From assembly GCA_006226895.1 (NCBI GenBank), contig SBFN01000229.1:1-7234 (forward strand): a stretch of 7,234 bases of DNA, read 5' to 3'. A program made the position numbers and the translations under genes. Every line of letters begins with the position of its first letter. Position 1 is the stretch's first letter. The DNA comes from Deltaproteobacteria bacterium (lineage in GTDB: Bacteria; Desulfobacterota; Desulfuromonadia; Desulfuromonadales; BM103). Shown here piece after piece: positions 1-6,548 of the stretch. The notes below the pieces were generated by a model, which worked only from the letters and a program-made list of their open reading frames with translations, was not told where the DNA came from and ran no database searches.

Positions 1-3
1 TTC

Positions 4-720
4 ATGGCCAAACCCTGGAAGACAATTGAGAGCATTGATACGGACGAAGGTGTCCTTGAATTGCGTCAGCGCGATGAACGTGATTTTCTGATCACGGTTG
101 GTGGCCTGGTGCTGATGAACAGTATGGCGAACCGCTCCGAAGTCGTTCTCGGCCAACTCGGCTGCCAACATCTGAAGACTCATGCTGCCCCCCGGGTGCT
201 GGTTGGCGGGCTCGGCATGGGGTGTACGCTCCGGGCGGTTCTCGATTCACTGCCTGCAACGGCAGAAGTCGTCGTCGCCGAACTCAACCCGATCGTACTC
301 GATTGGTGCCGGGGACCCTTGGCCGGATTGACCAACGGCGCTGCCAGTGATCCGCGGGTTCGCGTCGAGATCGGGGACGTGGCGGATTTGGTGCGCAAGA
401 CCGCCCGGCAAGACGGTTTGAAAAGTTTTGATGCCATCGTCTTTGACCTTTACAAGGGACCGCATTATCATACGCATAAGATCAAGGATCCCCTTTACGG
501 CAGTCGTGCGATTGACAATGTGAAAGCGGCCTTGAATCCCGGCGGTATGTTTTCTATCTGGGGTGAAAATTATGACGAGGGCTTCGACAAGCGCCTTTGC
601 GCCGCCGGTTTTACCGTCAGCCACGAGCGCCCCGGACGGGGCGGCTTTCGTCACGTGGTGTTTCTGGCCAAGCTGCCACTCTCCAGAACCAAACGGTCGC
701 TGACTCACAGGAAGAATTAA
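4..720 (+). CDS. Spermidine-synthase-fold protein (SAM-dependent methyltransferase-like), function uncertain
   Basis: The protein is 238 residues with a Rossmann-type SAM-binding core. A glycine-rich loop, GGLGMG, lies at about residues 68-73. The acidic end of the next strand is E93 in VVAELNP, followed by D125 in EIGDVADL. The active-site strand is FDAIVFDLYKGP at 142-153. This order matches the spermidine/spermine synthase family, cytosolic enzymes that bind SAM or decarboxylated SAM. In true spermidine synthases the last motif carries a DxxD pair that holds putrescine; here the first Asp (D148) is present but the second position is Lys151, so aminopropyl transfer is doubtful. There is a short basic tail at 228-238. 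The ATG sits three bases from the window edge, so neither its ribosome binding site nor a longer start can be examined. It is followed after 49 bases by murB on the same strand. The fold assignment is fairly sure; the substrate is unknown. Confidence 0.8.
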   Translation: MAKPWKTIESIDTDEGVLELRQRDERDFLITVGGLVLMNSMANRSEVVLGQLGCQHLKTHAAPRVLVGGLGMGCTLRAVLDSLPATAEVVVAELNPIVLDWCRGPLAGLTNGAASDPRVRVEIGDVADLVRKTARQDGLKSFDAIVFDLYKGPHYHTHKIKDPLYGSRAIDNVKAALNPGGMFSIWGENYDEGFDKRLCAAGFTVSHERPGRGGFRHVVFLAKLPLSRTKRSLTHRKN

Positions 721-759
721 CCCGGCTCTGTTGAGATACCTCCGGCAAAAGACTTTTAC

Positions 760-764
760 AGGAA
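760..764 (+). promoter_or_regulatory. Ribosome binding site deciding the murB start
   Basis: AGGAA lies five bases before the ATG at 770. The alternative in-frame TTG at 731 has no comparable purine-rich site and would add 13 residues that are not part of the MurB fold, so 770 is preferred. Confidence 0.6.
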
Positions 765-769
765 TAGCA

Positions 770-1750
770 ATGTCATCCCGATCAACCCCTGCTCTCGATT
801 CCACGCAACTTGCCCCGCTCGTAGAAGCTGGCGTTGGCCGTACTCTCTTTGATGCTCCGCTCGCGGATCATAGCAGTTGGCACATTGGTGGTCCCGCCGA
901 TCTGTTGGTTGAGCCTGAAACGATTGCCCAGGTTGCGCGCGTGGTCTCTTTTGCCCGGCTCCACGACGTCCCCCTGATGGTGATTGGTCAAGGAACAAAT
1001 TTGCTCTTTGATGACTCCGGGCTGCGGGGCATTGTCCTTAAGCTCGGTGAAAGCTTGTCCCGTGTTGAGATTTTTGACAACAGGATTGTCGCCGAAGCCG
1101 GCGCCTGGATTCCAGGTTTGGCCCGCAAGGCAATGCTTGCCGGCCTGGCGGGCTTGGAACACACGATTGGTATTCCCGGAACACTCGGGGGATTGGTCCT
1201 GATGAATGGCGGCAGTCAACGTAAAGGCATCGGTGAGAACGTGCGCCGGGTCTGGGTTGTCGACCAGGACGGCAAGCAGCTGGAGCTCAATCGGGACGAG
1301 TGTGCTTTTGCTTATCGTCGAAGTGCTCTGCAGGGGAGCGGCGCCGTGGTGGTTAAGGCGGAGCTGGAATGTGAGCGACAGGAGCCGCGGCATATTCGTC
1401 GCATGATGCTGGAAGATTTGCGTGAGCGGCGGCTCAAATTCCCCCGCAAGCAACCCAACTGTGGCTCTGTATTTCTCAGCACCAGTGAGATGCATGCCAG
1501 CGTCGGTCCTCCAGGCAAGGTCATTGAAGATGCCGGGCTGAAAGGGACACGCATCGGCAAGGCCGAAGTCTCTCATCAACACGCCAATTTCATCGTCAAC
1601 CTCGGCGGTGCCAGCTCAGAAGACATCTTGAGGCTGATTGCACATATCCGCAAGGCTGTGCATGATCGGATCGGCTTTGACCTGTGTTGTGAAGTCCGCT
1701 ACGTGAGCCCGACCGGAGACATTGACCCTGCCCACCAAGCCGTGCTCTGA
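770..1750 (+). CDS. murB: UDP-N-acetylmuramate dehydrogenase (MurB)
   Basis: MurB is the cytosolic FAD enzyme that uses NADPH to reduce UDP-N-acetylglucosamine enolpyruvate to UDP-N-acetylmuramate in peptidoglycan synthesis. From the ATG at 770 the protein is 326 residues, within the family range. The N-terminal FAD domain shows SWHIGGPADLLVEP at 36-49, IGQGTNLLF at 72-80 and GIPGTLGG at 134-141. The active-site residues known from the family are visible: Arg183 in YRRS, Ser233 in CGSVF and Glu308 in CCEVRYV. The C-terminal stretch VIEDAGLKGTRIG followed by HANFIVN (251-277) is diagnostic. The form CGSVF, a short insert, then GPPGKVIED differs slightly from the common GSVFKNP version. No murC, ddl or ftsQ is adjacent, so this copy lies outside the usual division/cell-wall cluster and could be a second paralogue. 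Family identity is very secure. Confidence 0.95.
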   Translation: MSSRSTPALDSTQLAPLVEAGVGRTLFDAPLADHSSWHIGGPADLLVEPETIAQVARVVSFARLHDVPLMVIGQGTNLLFDDSGLRGIVLKLGESLSRVEIFDNRIVAEAGAWIPGLARKAMLAGLAGLEHTIGIPGTLGGLVLMNGGSQRKGIGENVRRVWVVDQDGKQLELNRDECAFAYRRSALQGSGAVVVKAELECERQEPRHIRRMMLEDLRERRLKFPRKQPNCGSVFLSTSEMHASVGPPGKVIEDAGLKGTRIGKAEVSHQHANFIVNLGGASSEDILRLIAHIRKAVHDRIGFDLCCEVRYVSPTGDIDPAHQAVL

Positions 1751-1798
1751 AAGCATGGCCCCTTGTCCGATATGCCGGAGATCTTTTGGTTTTTCTCC

Positions 1799-1803
1799 AG
1801 GAG
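1799..1803 (+). promoter_or_regulatory. Ribosome binding site of the cupin gene
   Basis: AGGAG lies six bases before the ATG at 1810, a strong Shine-Dalgarno match. It is immediately preceded by CTCC (1795-1798), which is complementary both to GGAG within the site and to GGAGA at 1777-1781. This supports 1810 over the out-of-frame ATG at 1823. Confidence 0.7.
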
Positions 1804-1809
1804 TGATTC

Positions 1810-2115
1810 ATGAACGCTTGCGATGAGGTCATCCTTGAAACGGGAAATGTTCGGGTCCGCATCCTGGTTCTCGAGGGCCGGGAGGCAACGGCCTGGCACT
1901 TTCACTCTGAGGTCACGGATCGGATGCTCTGCCTGCAAGGCTCGATTGCCGTGGAGTACCAGGACCCTTGCGAGTCTATTGAACTTGTTTGCGGAGAGCG
2001 TTGCGAGGTTGCGGTGTCGCGGGTACACAGAGTTGTAAATATGTCACCTGAAACGGCAAAATACCTGCTGGTTCAAGGCGTTGGTCGTTATGATTTTCAC
2101 GCTGTTGAGCTTTAG
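1810..2115 (+). CDS. Small single-domain cupin protein
   Basis: The protein is 101 residues, the size of a minimal cupin beta-barrel. Cupin motif 1 is seen as WHFHSEVTDRMLCLQG at 29-44, supplying His30 and His32, an acidic residue (Glu34 or Asp37) and the closing glycine Gly44. Motif 2 is GERCEVAVSRVHRVVN at 62-77, with His73 as the likely last metal ligand. In the family these residues bind Fe, Mn, Zn or Ni. The substrate cannot be told: such small cupins act as oxygenases, isomerases or plain sensors. Five cysteines (4, 41, 54, 61, 65) are notable for a protein this short. There is no signal peptide, so it should be cytosolic. It starts 59 bases after murB and has its own good ribosome binding site, so co-transcription is likely but not certain. 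It ends 24 bases from the convergent DUF3820 gene. Confidence 0.85.
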   Translation: MNACDEVILETGNVRVRILVLEGREATAWHFHSEVTDRMLCLQGSIAVEYQDPCESIELVCGERCEVAVSRVHRVVNMSPETAKYLLVQGVGRYDFHAVEL

Positions 2116-2139
2116 GGAGAGGCTTTTTTCTCATCTTCT

Positions 2140-2364
2140 TCAGCGCAGTGGATCAAAAAGAGCATCAAGACCGTTCAGTTTAAACTCATAGACAGCCTGC
2201 AACCTCCTGCCCACTTGGCCTTGCGGAAAGCCTTTGCTGGCAAACCAGACCAGATAATCTTCCGGCAGATCGATAATCAGCCGCCCCTCGTATTTGCCGA
2301 ACGGCATACGCGCCTTGACCAGTTCGAGCAACTCAGTATGATCAAAATCGGGGATCTCGTTCAT
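2140..2364 (-). CDS. DUF3820 family small protein
   Basis: The protein is 74 residues. The family hallmark is MPFGKYEGRLIIDLPEDYLVWF at about 20-41, followed by a helical second half, GRRLQAVYEFKLNGLDAL (52-69). This is the pattern of DUF3820, a family whose Pfam name refers to a quorum-sensing-regulated virulence factor; its members occur alone or attached to exonuclease domains, and no biochemical role is established that I know of. There is no signal peptide or membrane segment, so it is probably cytosolic. It begins only six bases after the dus stop codon and no good Shine-Dalgarno is visible (the upstream bases are GTAAAAGATT), which suggests translation coupled to dus. It is the last gene of the REC-GGDEF/dus transcript. 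Family assignment is good; function is unknown. Confidence 0.85.
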   Translation of the reverse strand: MNEIPDFDHTELLELVKARMPFGKYEGRLIIDLPEDYLVWFASKGFPQGQVGRRLQAVYEFKLNGLDALFDPLR

Positions 2365-2370
2365 AATCTT

Positions 2371-3363
2371 TTACAGTGCCTCGATCAGGTCTGCCAGGTC
2401 GGCGAGGCTGTGAACCCGTTTCATCTTCGTGATCCGTTTCGAGAAGGCCGGGGTGTCTATGAAAGACAAAACATTTTTCACCTTGTCGAGGATCTGTCGT
2501 TCGCCGCAGAAAAGTTCACTGTAAAGTCTGAGCAGTTCTTTCAGGTAGCGATGCAGCATGCGAGCGGTTTCGGCTTCCGTTGGCTCCTCGGTCTGTTGCT
2601 TGCGCAGGCGTTCAAAGAGCAGCGGATCGGCAATCGCGCCCCGGCCGAGCATCAGCCCGGCGGCACCGGTCTCTTCAAGGATGCGCAATCCCTGCTCAGC
2701 GGTGCGGATATCGCCATTGGCGATAACCGGTATGGATAGCTCACCTACGACCCGTCCCGTGATGCTGTGGTCTGCTGACCCGGCGTACTTTTGCGTGACT
2801 GTGCGTGGGTGTATGACCAGAAAGTCGACCTCGGCGGCAGTAATCAATGGCAGTAGAGCAAAAATCTCCCCGGTGTCCTTGTATCCTGCTCGTAGCTTGA
2901 TCGAGAAGGTCCCGGAGATGGCTTGGCGTAAAGCCGGCAGCATTTCGGCCAAAATCTCCGGATACTGCAGCATGGCGCCGCCACTTGCGCCGCTGGCCGT
3001 ACGTCCGTAAGGACATCCCATGTTCAGGTTGATATGCAGGGCGCCGGCGGCTTCTGCGTGTTCGGCCGCCTTCACCAGGGCCTGGCTGTTATTGCCGACC
3101 AACTGTGCGACCAATGGCACGCCTCCGGTCGTACTGACGGCTTCTTTCAGGTCGTTTTTGGACAGATGTTTACGGCCGACGCTGCTGACCCGCATGAACT
3201 CGGTGAAAACCACGTCGGGCCGCACCCAGTCAATAAACAGAGAGCGCGTCGCGCGGTTGGTCAGACCCTGCAATGGGGCCAGCATGAGTGGCTTTTGTTC
3301 AGAATCCCAGGGCAATGCACGCAGGTCGTGCTTTGTCTTAGGTAGAGGTTGTTCAACGGGCAT
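2371..3363 (-). CDS. dus: tRNA-dihydrouridine synthase (Dus, DusC-like)
   Basis: Dus is an FMN-dependent, NADPH-using enzyme that reduces specific uridines in tRNA to dihydrouridine. The protein is 330 residues, a normal length. FMN-barrel motifs appear in order: LAPLQGLTN at 28-36, TEFMRV at 54-59 (as in DusC), QLVGNN at 87-92, NLNMGCPYGRTASGASGGA at 112-130, KLRAG at 156-160, IHPRT at 184-188, NGDI at 216-219 and GRG at 240-242. The catalytic Cys117 in NMGCP, Lys156 and His185 are all present, so it should be active. The C-terminal helical tRNA-binding domain (about 260-330) is rich in Lys and Arg. It starts 11 bases after the stop of the REC-GGDEF gene and ends six bases before the DUF3820 start, so the three form an operon. 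The exact tRNA position modified cannot be read from sequence; DusC-type enzymes modify U16. There are about 26 extra N-terminal residues before the barrel. Confidence 0.95.
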   Translation of the reverse strand: MPVEQPLPKTKHDLRALPWDSEQKPLMLAPLQGLTNRATRSLFIDWVRPDVVFTEFMRVSSVGRKHLSKNDLKEAVSTTGGVPLVAQLVGNNSQALVKAAEHAEAAGALHINLNMGCPYGRTASGASGGAMLQYPEILAEMLPALRQAISGTFSIKLRAGYKDTGEIFALLPLITAAEVDFLVIHPRTVTQKYAGSADHSITGRVVGELSIPVIANGDIRTAEQGLRILEETGAAGLMLGRGAIADPLLFERLRKQQTEEPTEAETARMLHRYLKELLRLYSELFCGERQILDKVKNVLSFIDTPAFSKRITKMKRVHSLADLADLIEAL

Positions 3364-3374
3364 CTTCAGGTCTC

Positions 3375-4385
3375 TTAATTCAGTGATTGCGCTTCGTTTG
3401 AGGGGGATGTCGCTATGGCACTTTGATTCCTGCCGGCCTGCTTGGCTGCGTAGAGCGCCTTGTCTGCCATGGCAACCACCTGGGAAGGTGAGATGCTTTG
3501 ATTGGGGATCACACTGGCGATGCCAGCGCTTACAGTCACCTTTGACGCTACGGTTGAATCTTCGTGTTCTAGTTCCAGTTCACGAATCCGCTGATGCAGG
3601 TTCTCCGTCAGTTCCACAGCTCCTTGCAGATCGGTATGTGGCAGGATAGCGACAAACTCTTCCCCTCCGTAGCGGGCCAGCAGATCACCGGGGCGACAAA
3701 GGGCGCCCTGCAGTGCCCATGCGACCTTCTGCAGGCAGACATCGCCCTCCAGGTGGCCGTAATGGTCATTGTAGCTTTTGAAGTGATCGATGTCGATCAT
3801 AATTACGGAAAAAGGTTGCTGCTCGCGCTGCTCTCTTAACCATTCACGGGAGAGAAATTCATTGAATGAGCGCCGATTGGCCAGGCCAGTCAAGCTGTCG
3901 GTTGTGGAAAGTCTTTCCAACTCCCGGTTCATCTCGGCGAGGCGATCATTGAGAATCAGCAGATCTTCTTCACGAGCCTTGCGCTGATTCATCTCTGTTT
4001 TTAAACGCAGGGCTGAACGGACTCTGACGAGGAGCTCGGTATGGCTTGGGGGCTTGGTGAGGTAGTCTGAAGCACCGGCTTTAAAGGCTGCCTCCAACCC
4101 TTCAAGATGGTCGGCGCCACTGATAACAATAATCGGGATGTCGCAGAAAAGCTCATGATCAGAAATTTCCTGACAGGCGTCGATACCGCTTTTCCCGGGC
4201 AGGTTGATGTCGAGCAGAATCAGGTCGAGGTCGGTGCTGGTCGTCTCCGGATCGTTGAAGCCAATGGTTTTGTACGCATCCTCGATAGACTCGCAGAGAA
4301 TCAGCTCTGTAAAGCCGACTTCGTAGAGAAGATCGCTAATAAAGGTACGGGAAACCAGAGAATCGTCAACAATCAGAATACTCAT
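3375..4385 (-). CDS. Response regulator with GGDEF domain (diguanylate cyclase, PleD/WspR-like)
   Basis: This enzyme makes the second messenger c-di-GMP from two GTP when its receiver is phosphorylated. It is 336 residues from the chosen ATG. The receiver domain spans about 1-125: acidic pocket Asp7/Asp8, phospho-acceptor Asp59 in LLDINLPG, Ser89 in VISGAD and Lys111 in LTKPP. A charged helical linker, likely a coiled coil, covers about 126-162 and leads into DSLTGLANRR, the usual entry to GGDEF domains. The catalytic loop is RYGGEEF at 238-244, with metal-binding Asp198/Asp200 in IDIDHFK. An intact RxxD inhibitory site (RPGD, 231-234) lies five residues before GGEEF, implying product feedback. 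A longer reading from 4445 adds 20 residues that do not belong to the receiver; the start at 4385 has GGTGG four bases upstream and begins directly with MSILIVDDS. No partner histidine kinase is in view. It is the first gene of the dus transcript. Confidence 0.95.
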   Translation of the reverse strand: MSILIVDDSLVSRTFISDLLYEVGFTELILCESIEDAYKTIGFNDPETTSTDLDLILLDINLPGKSGIDACQEISDHELFCDIPIIVISGADHLEGLEAAFKAGASDYLTKPPSHTELLVRVRSALRLKTEMNQRKAREEDLLILNDRLAEMNRELERLSTTDSLTGLANRRSFNEFLSREWLREQREQQPFSVIMIDIDHFKSYNDHYGHLEGDVCLQKVAWALQGALCRPGDLLARYGGEEFVAILPHTDLQGAVELTENLHQRIRELELEHEDSTVASKVTVSAGIASVIPNQSISPSQVVAMADKALYAAKQAGRNQSAIATSPSNEAQSLN

Positions 4386-4497
4386 TTTGCCACCATAAAG
4401 AGGGTCAACCTGTTTGCCTGTTTTATAGAATAACGTAAAGATCAAAAAGTGAAAGGCTGTGGCTTGGATAACTGAGACAGTTTGCCTGCCTGTGACC
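4386..4497 (-). promoter_or_regulatory. Upstream region of the REC-GGDEF/dus operon with a 9-base direct repeat
   Basis: This 112-base gap separates the uup stop from the REC-GGDEF start. Read on the minus strand it holds an AT-rich stretch with a TATAAA box (4422-4427) but no good -35 at proper spacing. It also contains two copies of CAGGCAAAC, at 4480-4488 and 4412-4420, 68 bases apart and flanking the AT-rich box. A promoter here is plausible because the gap is long for an operon, but its position is not resolved. A small inverted repeat, AACTG-TCT-CAGTT, just after uup has no following T-run and so is not a convincing terminator. Confidence 0.3.
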
Positions 4498-6375
4498 TCA
4501 ATTATTCAGTGCATCGAGTTCTTCCCAGCGGGAATAGGTTGCACTAAGCTCTGATTCGAGCATTTCCAGCCGTGCCGTACTTTCAGCCACCAGTTCTCCG
4601 GCGGTGCGGTAAAAGTCTGGGTCAGCCATCTTTTTATGGAGTTCAGAGATTTCAGTCTCTAGTGCGTCTATCTTTACCGGTAACTCTTCAAGGGCATGCT
4701 TCTCTTTGAACGTCAGCTTGCGGGCGCGCTCTTTTTTCGGCTTCTCTTTGTTCGCCTCAATCACTGGCGGTGGTTCTTCAGTCTCTTCCTTTTGGCGCAA
4801 CCAGTCATCGTAGCCGCCGACGTATTCGTTTATCTGGCCGTTGTCTTCGAAGACGATTGTGCTGGTGACCACCCGATTTAAAAACGCCCGGTCATGACTG
4901 ACCAGAAACAGGGTGCCCTTGAACTCGGCGAGTAACTCCTCGAGCAGATCGAGGGTTTCCAGGTCCAGATCATTGGTGGGCTCGTCAAGCACCAGGACAT
5001 TAGCTTCCCGGGTGAAAAGCCGGGCAAGTAGCAGCCGGTTGCGTTCCCCGCCGGAAAGAATGCGCACCGGGCTGCGGACGCGGTCGGGTGTGAACAGAAA
5101 GTCCTGCAGATAACCAATGACATGCCGGGCTTTGCCGCCAACCACAACCGTGTCCTGTTCGCCGGCGAGGTTCTGCTGTACGGTTAGTTCCGGATTGAGT
5201 TGTTCCCGGAGTTGATCGAAGTAAATTGTCTGCAGGTTTGTGCCGAGTTTGACTTTGCCCTGTTGCGGCTGCAATTCGCCGAGGATCAACTTGAGCAGGG
5301 TGGTTTTACCCGCCCCGTTGGGGCCGATGATGCCGATCCGGTCGCCGCGAATGATGGTCGTTGAAAAATCTTTCACCACGGGGGACTCATCATAGGCGAA
5401 GGAAAGGTCTTTTACTTTAGCGACCAGTTTTCCGCTGCGATCTGCTTCCTGTAAGTTGAAGTTGGCGGTGCCAAGACGGGCGCGCCGTTGACTGCGCTCT
5501 TCTCGCATCTTCTTCAACTCGCGGACCCGCCCTTCATTGCGGGTGCGTCGTGCCTTGATCCCTTTACGGATCCAGACTTCCTCTTCCGCCAGCTTCTTGT
5601 CGAAACGGGCGTTCTCCTGGCTCTCCGCGTGAAGGTGTTCCTCTTTGCGTAGCAGAAAGGTGTCGTAATCGCAGGCGAAGTCGTACAGGTGGCCACGATC
5701 TATCTCGACGATACGGGTTGCCAGGTTACGCAAAAAAGCCCGGTCGTGTGTGACAAAGACCAGAGTCAGGTTCTCGCGTTTGAGGAATCCTTCAAGCCAG
5801 GTGATCGATTCGATGTCCAAATGGTTGGTCGGTTCATCAAGTAACAGGATGTCGGGATTAACAGCAAGGGCCCGTCCGAGAAGAACGCGTCGCATCATCC
5901 CTCCGGAGAGTCCTTGCACCGGCAGGTCGGCGTCCAGTTTGAGACGGGAGAGAACCTGCTCAATCTGCTGCTGCAGAGCCCAGCCATCACAACTCTCCAG
6001 CTCATGTTGAACCTCGGAAAGTTCCTTGTGCAGATCAGACTCTCCCTGCTCCATACGCAGGCTGAGGTCGTGGTAGCGGTTCAGAAGCGTGCCAGCCTGG
6101 CCAAGCCCTCCGGCGATGGCTTCATGAATTGTCCCTCGCAGGTTGCGGGGCACGTCCTGCTCCAGGCGCGCGACACGTAGCCCCTGTTGTCGATCTATAA
6201 CGCCATCATCAGGTGGAAGCTCGCCGGAAATTACTTTGAGCAGGGTCGATTTGCCTGTGCCGTTACGACCGAGCAAACAGATACGTTCGCCCTTGGAGAT
6301 GCGCAGGGAGATATCTTCAAATAGCCGTGGCCCACCGAAAGCCAGACTGATGTTGCGGAGATTGATAAATGCCAT
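4498..6375 (-). CDS. uup: ABC-F family ATPase Uup
   Basis: ABC-F proteins are soluble tandem ATPases that bind the ribosomal E site and act on translation; Uup is also linked to transposon-excision phenotypes and ribosome assembly in E. coli. The protein is 625 residues. First ATPase: Walker A GRNGTGKST (36-44), signature LSGGM (156-160), Walker B ILLLDEP with Glu181, and His210. Second: GPNGAGKTT (351-359), LSGGE (440-444), VLVLDEPTNDLD with Glu465, and His494. All catalytic residues are intact in both. Between them lies a long charged helical linker (about 240-310) where the family contacts P-site tRNA. The lysine/glutamate-rich C-terminal extension (about 530-622), predicted as a coiled coil, together with the ETLDLLEELL sequence, points to Uup rather than EttA or YheS. 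A longer reading from 6510 adds 45 unrelated residues; MAFINLRNIS at 6375, preceded by AAGAGAG, is the usual start. Confidence 0.95.
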   Translation of the reverse strand: MAFINLRNISLAFGGPRLFEDISLRISKGERICLLGRNGTGKSTLLKVISGELPPDDGVIDRQQGLRVARLEQDVPRNLRGTIHEAIAGGLGQAGTLLNRYHDLSLRMEQGESDLHKELSEVQHELESCDGWALQQQIEQVLSRLKLDADLPVQGLSGGMMRRVLLGRALAVNPDILLLDEPTNHLDIESITWLEGFLKRENLTLVFVTHDRAFLRNLATRIVEIDRGHLYDFACDYDTFLLRKEEHLHAESQENARFDKKLAEEEVWIRKGIKARRTRNEGRVRELKKMREERSQRRARLGTANFNLQEADRSGKLVAKVKDLSFAYDESPVVKDFSTTIIRGDRIGIIGPNGAGKTTLLKLILGELQPQQGKVKLGTNLQTIYFDQLREQLNPELTVQQNLAGEQDTVVVGGKARHVIGYLQDFLFTPDRVRSPVRILSGGERNRLLLARLFTREANVLVLDEPTNDLDLETLDLLEELLAEFKGTLFLVSHDRAFLNRVVTSTIVFEDNGQINEYVGGYDDWLRQKEETEEPPPVIEANKEKPKKERARKLTFKEKHALEELPVKIDALETEISELHKKMADPDFYRTAGELVAESTARLEMLESELSATYSRWEELDALNN

Positions 6376-6405
6376 AGATACTCTCTTTTCGAATAATCGT
6401 GAGGG

Positions 6406-6434
6406 ATTATGGCAGAGGGTCGCTGCGATGCAAA
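6406..6434 (-). promoter_or_regulatory. Putative sigma-70 promoter of uup
   Basis: Read on the minus strand, a -35 box TTTGCA (6429-6434) is followed after 17 bases by CATAAT (6406-6411), which is preceded by TGC, giving an extended -10. The start point would be near 6399, leaving a leader of about 24 bases before the uup ATG. The boxes match the consensus at four and five of six positions. The remainder of the 173-base gap (6376-6548) shows nothing else I can name. Confidence 0.5.
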
Positions 6435-6548
6435 GGAAAATGCTTTTAACCCGGCATTGTTCTAATATAACATCGACAGTCCCGTTTTCGGAGCTGCCGG
6501 CGGTCTCCATTTGCCTTAGTTGTAAATATAATCTTTCAGCGAGTGAAA

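Noticed and set aside
247..804. Minus-strand open frame of 185 codons opposite the spermidine-synthase-like gene
   Set aside because: No domain or ribosome binding signal is seen, and it is antisense to a well-supported coding region.
782..1582. Long open frame on the minus strand opposite murB (266 codons)
   Set aside because: The translation shows no recognisable domain and lies entirely antisense to a gene with intact family motifs; it is a shadow frame.
1777..1803. GGAGA...TCTCC hairpin before the cupin gene as a regulatory structure
   Set aside because: The stem is only five bases with a 12-base loop; a weak fold without other support.
2116..2139. Possible bidirectional terminator between the convergent cupin and DUF3820 genes
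   Set aside because: There is a run of six T (2124-2129) on the plus strand, but the only nearby stem is GAGA/TCTC around the T-run itself, so it is not a normal intrinsic terminator.
2215..2739. Plus-strand open frame of 174 codons opposite dus and the DUF3820 gene
   Set aside because: It overlaps two clear genes on the other strand and has no family resemblance.
4386..4497. Possible c-di-GMP (GEMM) riboswitch upstream of the diguanylate cyclase
   Set aside because: GGCAAAC is present on the minus strand, but the required GACGCAAAGC partner segment and the tetraloop-receptor arrangement are absent.
6466..6492. CCG-TTTT-CGG hairpin after the zinc-ribbon gene as a terminator
   Set aside because: The stem is three base pairs and no T-run follows it on the minus strand.
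6376..6510. Longer uup start at 6510 adding 45 residues
   Set aside because: The extra residues do not resemble any ABC-F N-terminus, and the ATG at 6375 has its own ribosome binding site and upstream promoter.
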